Assembly (NCBI RefSeq): GCF_012971745.1
Contig: NZ_CP048834.1
Span: forward strand, 2,170,001-2,234,000
Source of the DNA: Starkeya sp. ORNL1
GTDB taxonomy: Bacteria > Pseudomonadota > Alphaproteobacteria > Rhizobiales > Xanthobacteraceae
Reading direction: 5' to 3'
DNA length: 64,000 nt
In this document: in pieces, positions 44,729 to 53,259 of the stretch
Position numbering within the stretch: position 1 is the stretch's first letter
How the letters are laid out: each line of letters begins with the position of its first letter
Position numbers and translations under genes: made by a program
The notes under the pieces: generated by a model
What the model saw: only the letters and a program-made list of their open reading frames with translations
Database searches by the model: none
Told to the model about the DNA's origin: nothing

Positions 44729-46162
44729 ATGCAAGAATCCGTACGGCACGATCGTCGCAAGCTACTGCTCGAAGGCCCCATCGGCCCGGCGCTGCTGCGG
44801 CTCGCCATTCCGATCATCCTCGGCAATGTGCTGCAGACCGGCTACCAGTTGACCGACGCCTTCTGGGTCGGCCGGCTGGGCGCGGCGGCAGTGGCGGCAG
44901 TGTCGGTGACCTTCCCGGTGATGTTCCTGGTGATCGCGCTGGGCGCCGGCCTCGCCATCGCCGGGGCGACGCTGTCCGCCCAATATATGGGAGCCGGGCG
45001 GCAGGACATGGTCAATCATGTCGCCGCGCAGACCATGATGATGGTCGCCCTCACCTCCGTCGTGTTCGGCGCGGCGGGCTATATGCTGGCGCCCTATCTG
45101 CTAGCGCTGCTGGGCGTGGCGGCCGATGTCTTCGAGGGCGCGCTCGGATTCATGCGGGTCTCCTTCATCGGCGTCATCTTCGTCTTCATGTATGCGATGT
45201 TCCAGGCGCTGATGCGCGGCGTCGGCGAAACCCGGGTGCCGCTGCTGATCGTGCTCGGCACGGTCCTGCTGAACTTCATCCTCGACCCGCTCTTCATCTT
45301 CGGCTGGGGCCCGCTGCCGGCGCAGGGCGTGATGGGCGCGGCGCTCGCCACGCTGGTGACGCAGGCGCTGGCGACCGTGCTCGGCCTCGCCGTGTTCCTG
45401 CGCGGGCGGCACGGCATCCAGCTGACCTGGAGCGGCTTCCGGCCGGATCTGGCCTATATCAGGCGCGCCTTCTTCCTCGGCGTGCCGGGATCGATCGAGC
45501 TGGCGACACGCGGCCTCGGGCCGATGCTGATGTCGTTCCTGGTGGCGAGCTTCGGCACCGTCACGCTCGCCGCCTATGGCGTCGGCTCCAACATATTGCA
45601 GTTCGTCACCATTCCGGCGATGGGCCTGTCGATGGCGGTCTCCGCGCTGGTCAGCCAGAACATCGGTGCGGGGAACGTCGATCGCGCGGCGCGGGTGACG
45701 ATGCTCGGCACCGTCGCCGGCCTCGTGGTGCTCACGCTGATCGGGGTGATCGCCTATGCGTTCGCGCCGTCCCTGGTCGCCTTCTTCATTCCGGGCGACA
45801 GCCAGGTGATCGATGAGGGGGTCCGCTTCATCCGCGTCATGTGCCTGGCCTGGGGCGGGGTCGGCGTGCAGCTGTGCATTGTCTCTGCCTTCCGCGCCTC
45901 GGGGAACATGCTGGTCGCCATGGCGATCGCGCTGGTCGGCCAGTTCCTGTTCCAGTTCCCGCTGGCCTATATCCTCTCGAAGCACACCAGCCTTGGGGCC
46001 GAGGGGCTGTGGCTGTCGTTCCCGATCACCAGCATCGCCGTCGCCATCGTCTCGGTCTGCTGGTTCGCGCAAGGCGGGTGGAAGAAGACCCGCCTCACCG
46101 AAGAGGACAAGGCGATCGCCGAGGTCGCCGGACAGACCATCGCCGAAGAGGGCATACGCTGA
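44729..46162 (+). CDS. MATE family efflux transporter
   Basis: 477 aa, 12 helices. The N-terminal ILGNVLQTGYQLTDAFWVGR and the mid-protein block GVGETRVPLLIVLGTVLLNF / LDPLFIFGW are MATE hallmarks; the second half repeats the bundle (FFLGVPGSIELATRGLGPML). It exports cationic drugs or metabolites by sodium or proton antiport. Its expression is likely repressed by the divergent TetR protein. Confidence 0.93.
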   Translation: MQESVRHDRRKLLLEGPIGPALLRLAIPIILGNVLQTGYQLTDAFWVGRLGAAAVAAVSVTFPVMFLVIALGAGLAIAGATLSAQYMGAGRQDMVNHVAAQTMMMVALTSVVFGAAGYMLAPYLLALLGVAADVFEGALGFMRVSFIGVIFVFMYAMFQALMRGVGETRVPLLIVLGTVLLNFILDPLFIFGWGPLPAQGVMGAALATLVTQALATVLGLAVFLRGRHGIQLTWSGFRPDLAYIRRAFFLGVPGSIELATRGLGPMLMSFLVASFGTVTLAAYGVGSNILQFVTIPAMGLSMAVSALVSQNIGAGNVDRAARVTMLGTVAGLVVLTLIGVIAYAFAPSLVAFFIPGDSQVIDEGVRFIRVMCLAWGGVGVQLCIVSAFRASGNMLVAMAIALVGQFLFQFPLAYILSKHTSLGAEGLWLSFPITSIAVAIVSVCWFAQGGWKKTRLTEEDKAIAEVAGQTIAEEGIR

Positions 46163-46180
46163 TCACGCGCGTAGATTTAG

Positions 46181-46333
46181 CCACGTCATCCTGAGGTGCC
46201 CGGCGCCAGCCGGGCCTCGAAGGATGCCCATCCCCGATGACGTCTTCTGCTTCAGCATCCTTCGAGGCTCGCGGAGCCTGTCCTCGGGCTTGCCAAAGGC
46301 AAGACCCGTGGGCTCGCGCCTCAGGATGACGTG
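46181..46333. repeat. Intergenic palindromic repeat, family 1 (long variant)
   Basis: First arm CCACGTCATCCTGAGGTGCC...GGGCCTCGAAGGATG; the second arm begins GCATCCTTCGAGGCTCGCGG and ends CGCGCCTCAGGATGACGTGG, with an extra ~40-base hairpin-containing insert (GGGCTTGCCAAAGGCAAGACCC region). Lies between convergent genes. Confidence 0.82.
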
Positions 46334-46344
46334 GATTGGGAACC

Positions 46345-47796
46345 TCAGAACGAGCCGACCATCGATCCGAGCACGATCACCGCGATGAGCGCCAGTACGG
46401 CGCCGACGATGCCGACCATGACGATGTCGAGATAGCTCTGCTTGTGCGTGGTGCCGCACACCGCCAGCAGCGTCACCACCGCGCCATTGTGCGGCAGGCT
46501 GTCGAGCGTGCCCGAGCCGATGACGGCGACGCGGTGCATCAAGGCCGGATCGAGCCCGGTCTCCGCGGCGATCTTCATGAAGGTCGGCCCGAGCGAATCC
46601 AGCGCGATGGTGAGGCCGCCGGAGGCCGAGCCGGTGAGCGCGGCGAGGATATTGGTGGCGACCGCCAGCGACACCAGCGGCCCGCCCTCGATGCCGAGCA
46701 CCCAGCTGCGCACCAGCTCGAAGGCCGGCATGGCGGCGACCACGGCGCCGAAGCCGACCAGGCTCGCCACCGAGAAGATCGGCAGCACGGAAGCATTCGC
46801 TCCGGCATCCATGGTGGCGCGCAGCGCCGGGAAACGGCGGAAATTCAGCCCCACCACGGTCAGGATCGCCGCGGCGAGGGCCACCGCCACCGACCACACG
46901 CCGCCGACCGCGGCGAGCGTAGTGCCGCCGAAGCGGGCCTCGGCAAGATACGACACGTCGAGCCGCGGCAGCACGACCAGCGACATCAGCAGATTGACCA
47001 CCACCACCACGATCAGCGGCGCCAGCGCGAAGGCGATCGGCGGCCCGCCGGGCGCATGGGCGCCGTGCGCGGCTTCCGCCGGATCGAAGGATTGCGAGAC
47101 CGTGGCGCGCTCGCGCACCAGTTCGCTGTCCGCAGCGGCTCCCACCGCCTCGACCTCGTCGCCGAACCCCTCCCCGGCGGCCCGGGCGCGGCCCTCCGCG
47201 CGCGCCAGCCACCACAGGCCGAAGGCCAGCATGATGATGGAGGCGAGCACGCCGAGGCCGGGCGCGGCAAACGGCGTGGTGCCGAAGAACGGCATCGGGA
47301 TGGCGTTCTGGATCGAGGGCGTGCCGGGCAGCGCCGACATGGTGAAGGTGGAGGTACCGAGCGCGATGGCCGCCGGCATCAGCCGGCGCGGAATGCCGGC
47401 GGCGCGGAACAAGGCGAGGCCCATCGGCGCCAGCACGAAGAAGGCGACGAACAGGCTGACGCCGCCATAGGTGACCAGCGCCCCGGCCAGCACCACGGCG
47501 AGCATGGCGCGGCTGGGGCCGAGCTTCTCGGTCATGAACTCGGCGATCGAGGTGACCGAGCCGCTGTCGTCCATCAGCTTGCCGAACAGCGCGCCGAGCA
47601 GGAACAGCGGGAAGAACTGCGCGACGAAGCGCGCCGCGCTGCCCATGAAGGTCTGGGTCCAGTGCGCCAGCAGCGGCTCGCCGGCGAACACCGCTGCCAC
47701 CAGAGCGGCGGCAGGCGCCAGCAAGAGCACGCTCCAGCCGCGGAAGGCGAGGAAGATCAGGAGGCCGAGGCCGACCAGGATACCGAGCAGGCCCAT
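46345..47796 (-). CDS. GntP family permease
   Basis: 483 aa with about 13 helices. FLLGALFGKLMDDSGSVTSI and LVTYGGVSLFVAFFVLAPMG are conserved GntP-family loops, and SALPGTPSIQNAIPMPFFGT follows. The family imports gluconate and related sugar acids with protons, while some members carry lactate or hydroxybutyrate-like acids. The gene starts 3 bases after the patatin gene stops, so both are probably translated from one mRNA. Confidence 0.88.
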   Translation of the reverse strand: MGLLGILVGLGLLIFLAFRGWSVLLLAPAAALVAAVFAGEPLLAHWTQTFMGSAARFVAQFFPLFLLGALFGKLMDDSGSVTSIAEFMTEKLGPSRAMLAVVLAGALVTYGGVSLFVAFFVLAPMGLALFRAAGIPRRLMPAAIALGTSTFTMSALPGTPSIQNAIPMPFFGTTPFAAPGLGVLASIIMLAFGLWWLARAEGRARAAGEGFGDEVEAVGAAADSELVRERATVSQSFDPAEAAHGAHAPGGPPIAFALAPLIVVVVVNLLMSLVVLPRLDVSYLAEARFGGTTLAAVGGVWSVAVALAAAILTVVGLNFRRFPALRATMDAGANASVLPIFSVASLVGFGAVVAAMPAFELVRSWVLGIEGGPLVSLAVATNILAALTGSASGGLTIALDSLGPTFMKIAAETGLDPALMHRVAVIGSGTLDSLPHNGAVVTLLAVCGTTHKQSYLDIVMVGIVGAVLALIAVIVLGSMVGSF

Positions 47797-47799
47797 GGT

Positions 47800-48909
47800 T
47801 CAGACACCTTCGAGCAAGATGTCGAGATCGACCGAGGATTCCTTGCCGAGCTTGTCGCCGTCCTTGTCGAGGAAGGCCTGCGCGGAGCGCCGACCCTCGT
47901 CGCGCAGCATGCTGAGGAACTCCCATTCGGCGTTCAGCTTGGACGAATAGCCGAGCGTATCCATGATGTTGTTGCGGACCATGTGGATCCGCATCTTCGC
48001 CCATTGGGCGCCTTCGCTGTGGCCGGGATCGGCGACCTGCCGCAGCAGCGCGATCATGCGCAGTTCCTTCAGCAGCGTGGCGTTGAACGACACCTCGTTG
48101 AGGCGGTTCATGATGTCGGCGGCCGAGCGCGGCGTGCCGGGCCGCTCCACGGGATTGATCGGGATCAGGATGGTGTCGTCGGAGTCCAGCTCGCGCACCA
48201 GCGGGGTCATGGTGGGGTTGCCGGCATAGCCGCCGTCCCAATAGGCCTCGCCGTCGATCTCCACCGCCTGGAACAGCGTCGGCAGGCAGGCGGAAGCCAG
48301 CAGCACGTCCGCCGTGATCTCGGCATTGCGGAACACGCGGCCGCGGCCGGTACGCACATTGGTGGCGGTGATGAACAGCCGGACCGGCGACGCCTTGAGG
48401 TGCTCGAAGTCGATGAGCTCCTCCAATATGCCGCGCAGCGGGTTGTTGCCGCCGGGATTGAGGTCGTAGGGCGAATACAGGCGCGACATCAGGTCCATGG
48501 CGACGAACATGGGCGAGGTGTCGAGCGTCCAGCGCCCCAGCAGCCGGTCGAGCGGGCCGCGCTGGAACGGGCTGAAGCGCGCCGACTCCGAGATGCGGCG
48601 CCAATAGACGTCGAGCGCGGCGCGAGCCCCCGCGGCCCCGCCTGCCGCAAAGCCGGCGGCGAGCACGGCGGCGTTCATCGCCCCGGCCGAGGTGCCGGAG
48701 ATGCCATCGATCTTCAGCCACTCTTCCTCCAGCAGCCGGTCGAGCACGCCCCAGGTGAAGGCGCCATGGGATCCGCCGCCCTGCAAGGCGAGATCAATCA
48801 GCAGCGGCTCGCGGCCGGGAGGCACCGCCACGGTGTCATCGGAGGAAGCAGCAGACGCCGCCCTGGCGGCAGCGGTGCGGGCCTTGGGACTGCGGCGCGG
48901 ATCGGGCAT
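47800..48909 (-). CDS. Patatin-like phospholipase family protein
   Basis: 369 aa. The oxyanion loop LALQGGGSHGAF, nucleophile elbow GTSAG and catalytic Asp in DGGYAGNP form the patatin Ser-Asp dyad. The C-terminal ~130 residues (SFNATLLKELRMIALL ...) resemble the DUF3734 region found in many alphaproteobacterial patatins, including relatives that may act on polyhydroxybutyrate or lipids. No signal peptide. Coupled to a GntP permease. Confidence 0.9.
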   Translation of the reverse strand: MPDPRRSPKARTAAARAASAASSDDTVAVPPGREPLLIDLALQGGGSHGAFTWGVLDRLLEEEWLKIDGISGTSAGAMNAAVLAAGFAAGGAAGARAALDVYWRRISESARFSPFQRGPLDRLLGRWTLDTSPMFVAMDLMSRLYSPYDLNPGGNNPLRGILEELIDFEHLKASPVRLFITATNVRTGRGRVFRNAEITADVLLASACLPTLFQAVEIDGEAYWDGGYAGNPTMTPLVRELDSDDTILIPINPVERPGTPRSAADIMNRLNEVSFNATLLKELRMIALLRQVADPGHSEGAQWAKMRIHMVRNNIMDTLGYSSKLNAEWEFLSMLRDEGRRSAQAFLDKDGDKLGKESSVDLDILLEGV

Positions 48910-49120
48910 GGCGTGTCATCTGGAGTGAGAGGAACCGCTGACGCCAGCACAGTTGCACCTCGACCACTACATTCCAAAGACAAATTTGTGCGCTGCAGCG
49001 TCAGCCGGCCGGGTTTGATACGCAGCACCAATATATGGGACGCTCGGTCAAGAATGACCTCGGTCTCGGGCGAAGCGTCGGCAAGAGCGGGACGCTTTCG
49101 CGATTGGAACCTGCTCCGGC

Positions 49121-50020
49121 CTATGGCGTCTCGAATCCGGGCAGCGCCAGCTCGGTCTTGCTGGTGAAGCGCAGATTCACCAGCGCACCAAGGTCGTGCT
49201 GCATGGCGGTGAAGAAGCCGAACGCCCGGCGCGCGGCGGCGCCGGTCATGGGACGCGAGACGATGTCGCAGGTGTAGGAGATCTCCAGCACGCGCGGCTC
49301 GGGCGCCGGGTCGGCCAGATGCCAGTGCGTGAGATCCAGCTTGCCGACGATGCCGTCGCCGAAGCGCACCCGCGCGCCCCTGAACACGGTCTCCTGGACT
49401 TTCGGGCCGCAACGCAATGGCGTGCGCGGCGAGACATTGGGCGCGCCTTGGGCGCGCGCCGCCGCGAGGTTTTCCTTCAGCGTGGGATAGAGCCGGAAGG
49501 CGTCGGCAAAGGTGCGCAGCCGCGCGGCCGGCGGCAGGCTCTGGCTGGTCGACAGCGCGAAGCGGCTGCGGATCGAGGGCGGATCGGCGATGGTGACGAC
49601 GCCGGCCCTCTTCGGATCGGCGACCTCCAGCGGCGCGATATCCTCCTCGAATTGCGGGTCGGCGCACTCGTCGCGGGCCGGCAGTTCGGTGGTGGCAACA
49701 GCGAACAGGTCGGCGAGGCGCAGCTTGAGGGTGATCTCCGGCCTGGCCTTGCCCTTGACCGGCGCACGCTTGCGCAGCGAGTAGCCGCAACCGTCCAGCT
49801 GGCGGGTCTCGGAGTCGAAGAAATGGATGGTGCGCTCAACCGTCTTGTCGAATTGCCGTTCATAACGGCTACCGCGGCGCGGCTTGTCGAGATGCTTGTC
49901 GATGATCGGCTTCAGCCGTTCGTTCCAGAAACCATTCGCCGCATCGAGCGACGGCGCGTGGCCGAAACGCGTAACGTCGAGCAAGAGCTTGTATTCGCGG
50001 GCGTTGATCTGGTCATGCAT
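49121..50020 (-). CDS. Uncharacterised protein with CYTH/VTC-like (triphosphate tunnel) features
   Basis: 299 aa. I do not recognise a specific family. The N-terminal REYKLLLDV, FFDSETRQLDGCGYSLRKR and EITLKLRLADLF follow the CYTH/VTC pattern (acidic/basic strand, YFDT-like turn, LR.R strand, TLK strand) of enzymes that bind triphosphate or inorganic polyphosphate. A further strand VRFGDGIVGKLDLTHWHL could close the barrel. If this is right, it would be a triphosphatase or polyphosphate-binding protein. Orphan between the patatin gene and a LysR gene. The flanking 210-base gap (48910-49120) holds nothing recognisable. Confidence 0.45.
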   Translation of the reverse strand: MHDQINAREYKLLLDVTRFGHAPSLDAANGFWNERLKPIIDKHLDKPRRGSRYERQFDKTVERTIHFFDSETRQLDGCGYSLRKRAPVKGKARPEITLKLRLADLFAVATTELPARDECADPQFEEDIAPLEVADPKRAGVVTIADPPSIRSRFALSTSQSLPPAARLRTFADAFRLYPTLKENLAAARAQGAPNVSPRTPLRCGPKVQETVFRGARVRFGDGIVGKLDLTHWHLADPAPEPRVLEISYTCDIVSRPMTGAAARRAFGFFTAMQHDLGALVNLRFTSKTELALPGFETP

Positions 50021-50158
50021 GGCCTTCCCCCGGTGGCCTGAAACCGAACATCCTTTCGCGATCCTGGATTCGTCCGGCGCTCTTCATTGCCGCCGACGCC
50101 ATGGCGAGTGTTGCGCCACATGAAGTCAGGATCAGTCAGCGTCGAGACGATTTTAATT

Positions 50159-50177
50159 ATTTGCCCTTGAAGCAAAT
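50159..50177 (-). terminator. AT-rich inverted repeat, possible weak terminator of the LysR gene
   Basis: ATTTGC-N7-GCAAAT with an A/T-rich flank (ATTATTTT complement on the minus strand, AATTAAAAT). It lies 128 bases past the LysR stop on the minus strand and could instead be an operator for the CYTH-like gene. The rest of 50021-50305 shows no gene. Confidence 0.3.
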
Positions 50178-50305
50178 CTATGGGCCTGGCCACGCCAAGA
50201 CAAGCGGAAAACCCGGCGCGCCCAAGCAAGACGCCCGTTCTATACGCCATGGCGGAAGTGGTCACGGCGGCGGGCCAGATCAGCGAGTGTCGTTGGCGGG
50301 TGTCG

Positions 50306-51211
50306 TCAGCGGGCTAGTACGTCGGCTTCGACGAAATCGAGGAAAGCGCGAACCTTTGCCGGTGGCAGATGGCGCGAGGGATAGAAGACATAGAGCGGGA
50401 AGCGCTCTTCCGCCCAATCCGGCAATATCTGCTTGAGCGCGCCGCTCGCCAGCAGGCCCTCGAGCCCGAGTTCGAAGGTCTGGGTGATGCCGTGCCCGGC
50501 GATGCAGGCGGCGAGCTTGGTGGAAAGCTCATTGGTCACCAGCCGGCTCGTCACCGGCACCTCGATGATCTCGCCAGCGCGGTGGAACTCCCAGGCAAAC
50601 GGCCGGCCGCTCAGCGGATCGCGGGTGTGCAGGCATTCGTGGTGGACCAGATCGCGCGGGTGCTGCGGTTCGCCATGGCGGGCGAGATAGGCCGGCGAGG
50701 CGCAGGTGAAGATGCGGGTGTCGATCAGCTTGCGGGTGATGAGCGAGGACGGCTCCTGCTCGCCGAAGCGCACCGCGACATCGATGCCATCGCCCACCAT
50801 GTCACCGATGGTGTCGCGCACCATCAGTTCCACCGACAAGTCGGGATAGGCGGCGAGCAATGCCGGCAGCCTTGGGGCAAGCATGGATCGCGCGAACCAG
50901 GCGTCGACGTTCACCCGCAGCCGGCCGCGCACCAGTGCGGCGGAACCGGCGGCGTCATTGGCGGCGTCCTCCAGCCCGGCGAGCAGCGGCGCGACGCTGG
51001 CGTGGAAGCGGCGGCCCTCGTCAGTCAGCGTCACCGCACGCGGGTTGCGGTCGAACAGGCGCACGCCGACCCGCGCCTCCAGCCGCGCCACCGCCCGGCT
51101 GACCCCGGAGGGGGTGAGGCCGAGCGCCTCCCCGGCACGGGCGAAATTGCCGGTCTCGACCACGGCGGCGAGGACGCCAATGCCGCTGACCACGCGCCCA
51201 TCGAAGCTCAT
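50306..51211 (-). CDS. LysR family transcriptional regulator
   Basis: 301 aa. The N-terminal winged HTH reads ARAGEALGLTPSGVSRAVAR, followed by RLFDRNPRAVTLTDEGRRFH; the periplasmic-binding-like effector domain follows (RLRVNVDAWFARSMLAPRLP). It belongs to the CrgA/AaeR-like branch. Divergent from an SDR gene with a perfect 7-base inverted repeat between them. Confidence 0.93.
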   Translation of the reverse strand: MSFDGRVVSGIGVLAAVVETGNFARAGEALGLTPSGVSRAVARLEARVGVRLFDRNPRAVTLTDEGRRFHASVAPLLAGLEDAANDAAGSAALVRGRLRVNVDAWFARSMLAPRLPALLAAYPDLSVELMVRDTIGDMVGDGIDVAVRFGEQEPSSLITRKLIDTRIFTCASPAYLARHGEPQHPRDLVHHECLHTRDPLSGRPFAWEFHRAGEIIEVPVTSRLVTNELSTKLAACIAGHGITQTFELGLEGLLASGALKQILPDWAEERFPLYVFYPSRHLPPAKVRAFLDFVEADVLAR

Positions 51212-51222
51212 CGGTCAAGGCC

Positions 51223-51245
51223 TATGATGATTTTCTAGCATCATA
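51223..51245. promoter_or_regulatory. Inverted repeat in the LysR/SDR divergent promoter
   Basis: TATGATG-N9-CATCATA, perfect 7-base arms, 11 bases upstream of the LysR start. LysR-type proteins bind such interrupted dyads, so this is the best candidate for the operator. Confidence 0.6.
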
Positions 51246-51321
51246 GAATGGACAAAGATGCGCTGGCCGCAAGAGACTTCGCCAACGATCCTCCGTGCCG
51301 ACAACGCATCGGAGACAAATC

Positions 51322-52041
51322 ATGACACTTCAGGGACAACGCATCGTCATTCTCGGTGGCAGTTCGGGCATTGGGTTTGCGACCGCCGAGGCCGCAGCCA
51401 GAGAAGGCGCGGAGCTGGTGATCGCCTCCAGCAGCACGGCGCGGGTGCAGGAAGCACTCACCGGCTTGCCGGCCGGGGCGCAAGGCCAGGCGCTTAACCT
51501 CACCGATGAGGCGGCGGTGAAGGCATTCTTCGCCAGCCTCGGCGGCTTCGACCACCTGGTCTTCACCGCCGGCGAGACGCTCCAGCTCGGCACGCTCAAC
51601 GACACCGAAATCGCCACGGCGCGCGGCTTCTTCGCGCTGCGCTACTGGGGCGCCTTCATGGCGGCAAAATATGGCAGCCCGGGCATTCGGCCCGGCGGCT
51701 CCATCGTCTTCACCTCCGGCCTTGCCGGTGCCCGTCCGCATCCCGGCTGGTCGCTCGGCGCGAGCATCTGCTCGGCCATGGAAGGGCTGACGCGCGCACT
51801 CGCCATGGAGCTGGCGCCGATCCGGGTGAACATCGTCTCGCCCGGCGTGGTGAAGAGCCCGCTCTGGTCGAACATGAGCGAGGCGGATCGTGAAGGGCTG
51901 TATCGCGCCACGGCGGAACGCCTGCCGGTCGGCCACGTCGGCGAGGTCGAGGAGATCGCGCAGGCCTATCTCTATCTGATGCGCCAGACCTATTGCACCG
52001 GCGAGGTGCTGCGGGTCGATGGTGGTGGCGGGTTGGCGTGA
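51322..52041 (+). CDS. SDR family protein lacking the catalytic Tyr and Lys
   Basis: 239 aa from ATG 51322 (GGAG at 7-8 bases). The Rossmann motif GGSSGIG near residue 12 and the IRVNIVSPGVV block are normal for a short-chain dehydrogenase. The catalytic YxxxK segment, however, reads GASICSAMEGLTR: by alignment from EGLTR backwards, Gly and Cys stand where Tyr and Lys are expected. Such Tyr-less SDRs form a known atypical branch whose reaction is mostly unknown. Divergent LysR control is likely. Confidence 0.85.
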   Translation: MTLQGQRIVILGGSSGIGFATAEAAAREGAELVIASSSTARVQEALTGLPAGAQGQALNLTDEAAVKAFFASLGGFDHLVFTAGETLQLGTLNDTEIATARGFFALRYWGAFMAAKYGSPGIRPGGSIVFTSGLAGARPHPGWSLGASICSAMEGLTRALAMELAPIRVNIVSPGVVKSPLWSNMSEADREGLYRATAERLPVGHVGEVEEIAQAYLYLMRQTYCTGEVLRVDGGGGLA

Positions 52042-52053
52042 CTTCACCATTTT

Positions 52054-52158
52054 CGTCATCCCGGACGGCCGCAGGCCGATCCGGGATCGCAGGAAGGTGC
52101 CGAGCAACACCTTCTTGCGATCCCGGCTCTCCGGCTACGCCTCCGGCCGGGATGACGA
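52054..52158. repeat. Intergenic palindromic repeat, family 2
   Basis: Outer arms CGTCATCCCGGACGG and CCGGCCGGGATGACG, with inner GCCGATCCGGGATCGC-type hairpin and CGATCCCGGCTCTCCGGC. Copy between the SDR gene and the convergent LysR gene. Confidence 0.78.
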
Positions 52159-52190
52159 TGGGGGGTAAGGACGACGACGAGTGGGAGACC

Positions 52191-53102
52191 TTACGCCTCC
52201 CCGCGTATCCGTTCCGCCAGGAAATCGACGAACGCCCGCACCCTTGCCGGCAGATGCTGGTGGCCGGCGAAGATGGCGTGGATCAGTTCCACGTCCTCAG
52301 GATTATAGCGCTCCAGCACCGGCACCAGCCGGCCCTCCGCAATGTCGGGAGCGACATGGAACTGGCCGATGCGGGCGAGCCCCAGCCCCTCGACGCAGAG
52401 CTGGCGCAGCGTCGGGCCATTGTCGGCGAGGAAATTGCCGGTGACCTGCTGCGTCACCACCTCGCCGCTCACCGGGTCGCGGAACGGCCATTCATAAGGG
52501 CTTTGGCGGAAATTGAAGCGCAGGCAATTGTGCCGCGCGAGGTCGGCTGGCGTCTGCGGGATGCCATGGACTGCGAGATAGCTCGGCGCAGCGACCACGA
52601 CGCGCCGGCTCTCGCGTATCTTGCGCGCCTTCAGGCTGGAATCCGGCAACGCCGCGGCTGAGGAGCGGATGGCGATGTCGGCGCGCCCCTCCATCAGATC
52701 GACCATGCCGTCGTTGAGCGACAGATCGAGCTCGACTTCGGGGTAGAGCCTCAGGAATTCGGGGATCAGCGGCATGATGCAGCGCACCCCGAAGCCGACC
52801 GAGGCATTGACCCGCACCCGGCCGCGCGGCGCCGCCTCGGAACCGCTGGCGATCTCGCGCTCGGTCTCCTCGATCTCGGCGAGGATGCGCAGGGCGCGGG
52901 CAAGGTAGCGCTCGCCCTCCGGGGTGAGGCGCAATGCGCGGGTCGAGCGCAGCAGCAACCGGGTGCCGAGCCGGTCCTCGATGCGGGTGATGAGCTTGCT
53001 CACCGCGGAAGGCGTGAGCTTCAGCTGGCGCCCGGCGGCGGAAAAGCTGCCGAGCTCCGCGGCCGCCGCGAACACCTCCATCTCCCCTGCGCGATTGTCC
53101 AT
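52191..53102 (-). CDS. LysR family transcriptional regulator
   Basis: 303 aa. HTH segment SAAGRQLKLTPSAVSKLITR, then RLLLRSTRALRLTPEGERYL, then the effector domain (RVRVNASVGFGVRCIMPLIP). It is a CrgA/DmlR-like regulator divergent from an MFS exporter gene; a 9-base perfect inverted repeat lies 10 bases upstream of its start, so it probably controls both itself and the exporter. Confidence 0.93.
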   Translation of the reverse strand: MDNRAGEMEVFAAAAELGSFSAAGRQLKLTPSAVSKLITRIEDRLGTRLLLRSTRALRLTPEGERYLARALRILAEIEETEREIASGSEAAPRGRVRVNASVGFGVRCIMPLIPEFLRLYPEVELDLSLNDGMVDLMEGRADIAIRSSAAALPDSSLKARKIRESRRVVVAAPSYLAVHGIPQTPADLARHNCLRFNFRQSPYEWPFRDPVSGEVVTQQVTGNFLADNGPTLRQLCVEGLGLARIGQFHVAPDIAEGRLVPVLERYNPEDVELIHAIFAGHQHLPARVRAFVDFLAERIRGEA

Positions 53103-53111
53103 TGCGCCACC

Positions 53112-53134
53112 AGCTTTGAATTGACTTCAAAGCT
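53112..53134. promoter_or_regulatory. Perfect inverted repeat in the LysR/MFS divergent promoter
   Basis: AGCTTTGAA-TTGAC-TTCAAAGCT: 9-base arms with a 5-base spacer. It contains a T-N11-A motif (TGAATTGACTTCA), the LysR-type consensus. It lies 10-32 bases from the LysR start. Confidence 0.7.
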
Positions 53135-53259
53135 ACTGGTCACCCGCGCCGGCTTATCGCGCAAGCCCCGCTCGCTCATATTGCACTGCGAAACGCAATC
53201 CCCGGCGCCGTTCGACGCCGCCAGCACGCTCGCTCCGACGCGGGCGAGGATGTATCGCC

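Noticed and set aside
46163..49167. Two long open frames (both strands) overlapping the patatin and GntP genes
   Set aside because: No domain or signal is visible; both are frame shadows of the two well-supported minus-strand genes.
49035..49277. Small plus-strand frame in the gap before the CYTH-like gene
   Set aside because: No ribosome-binding site, no motif, and it runs into the antisense of the neighbouring gene.
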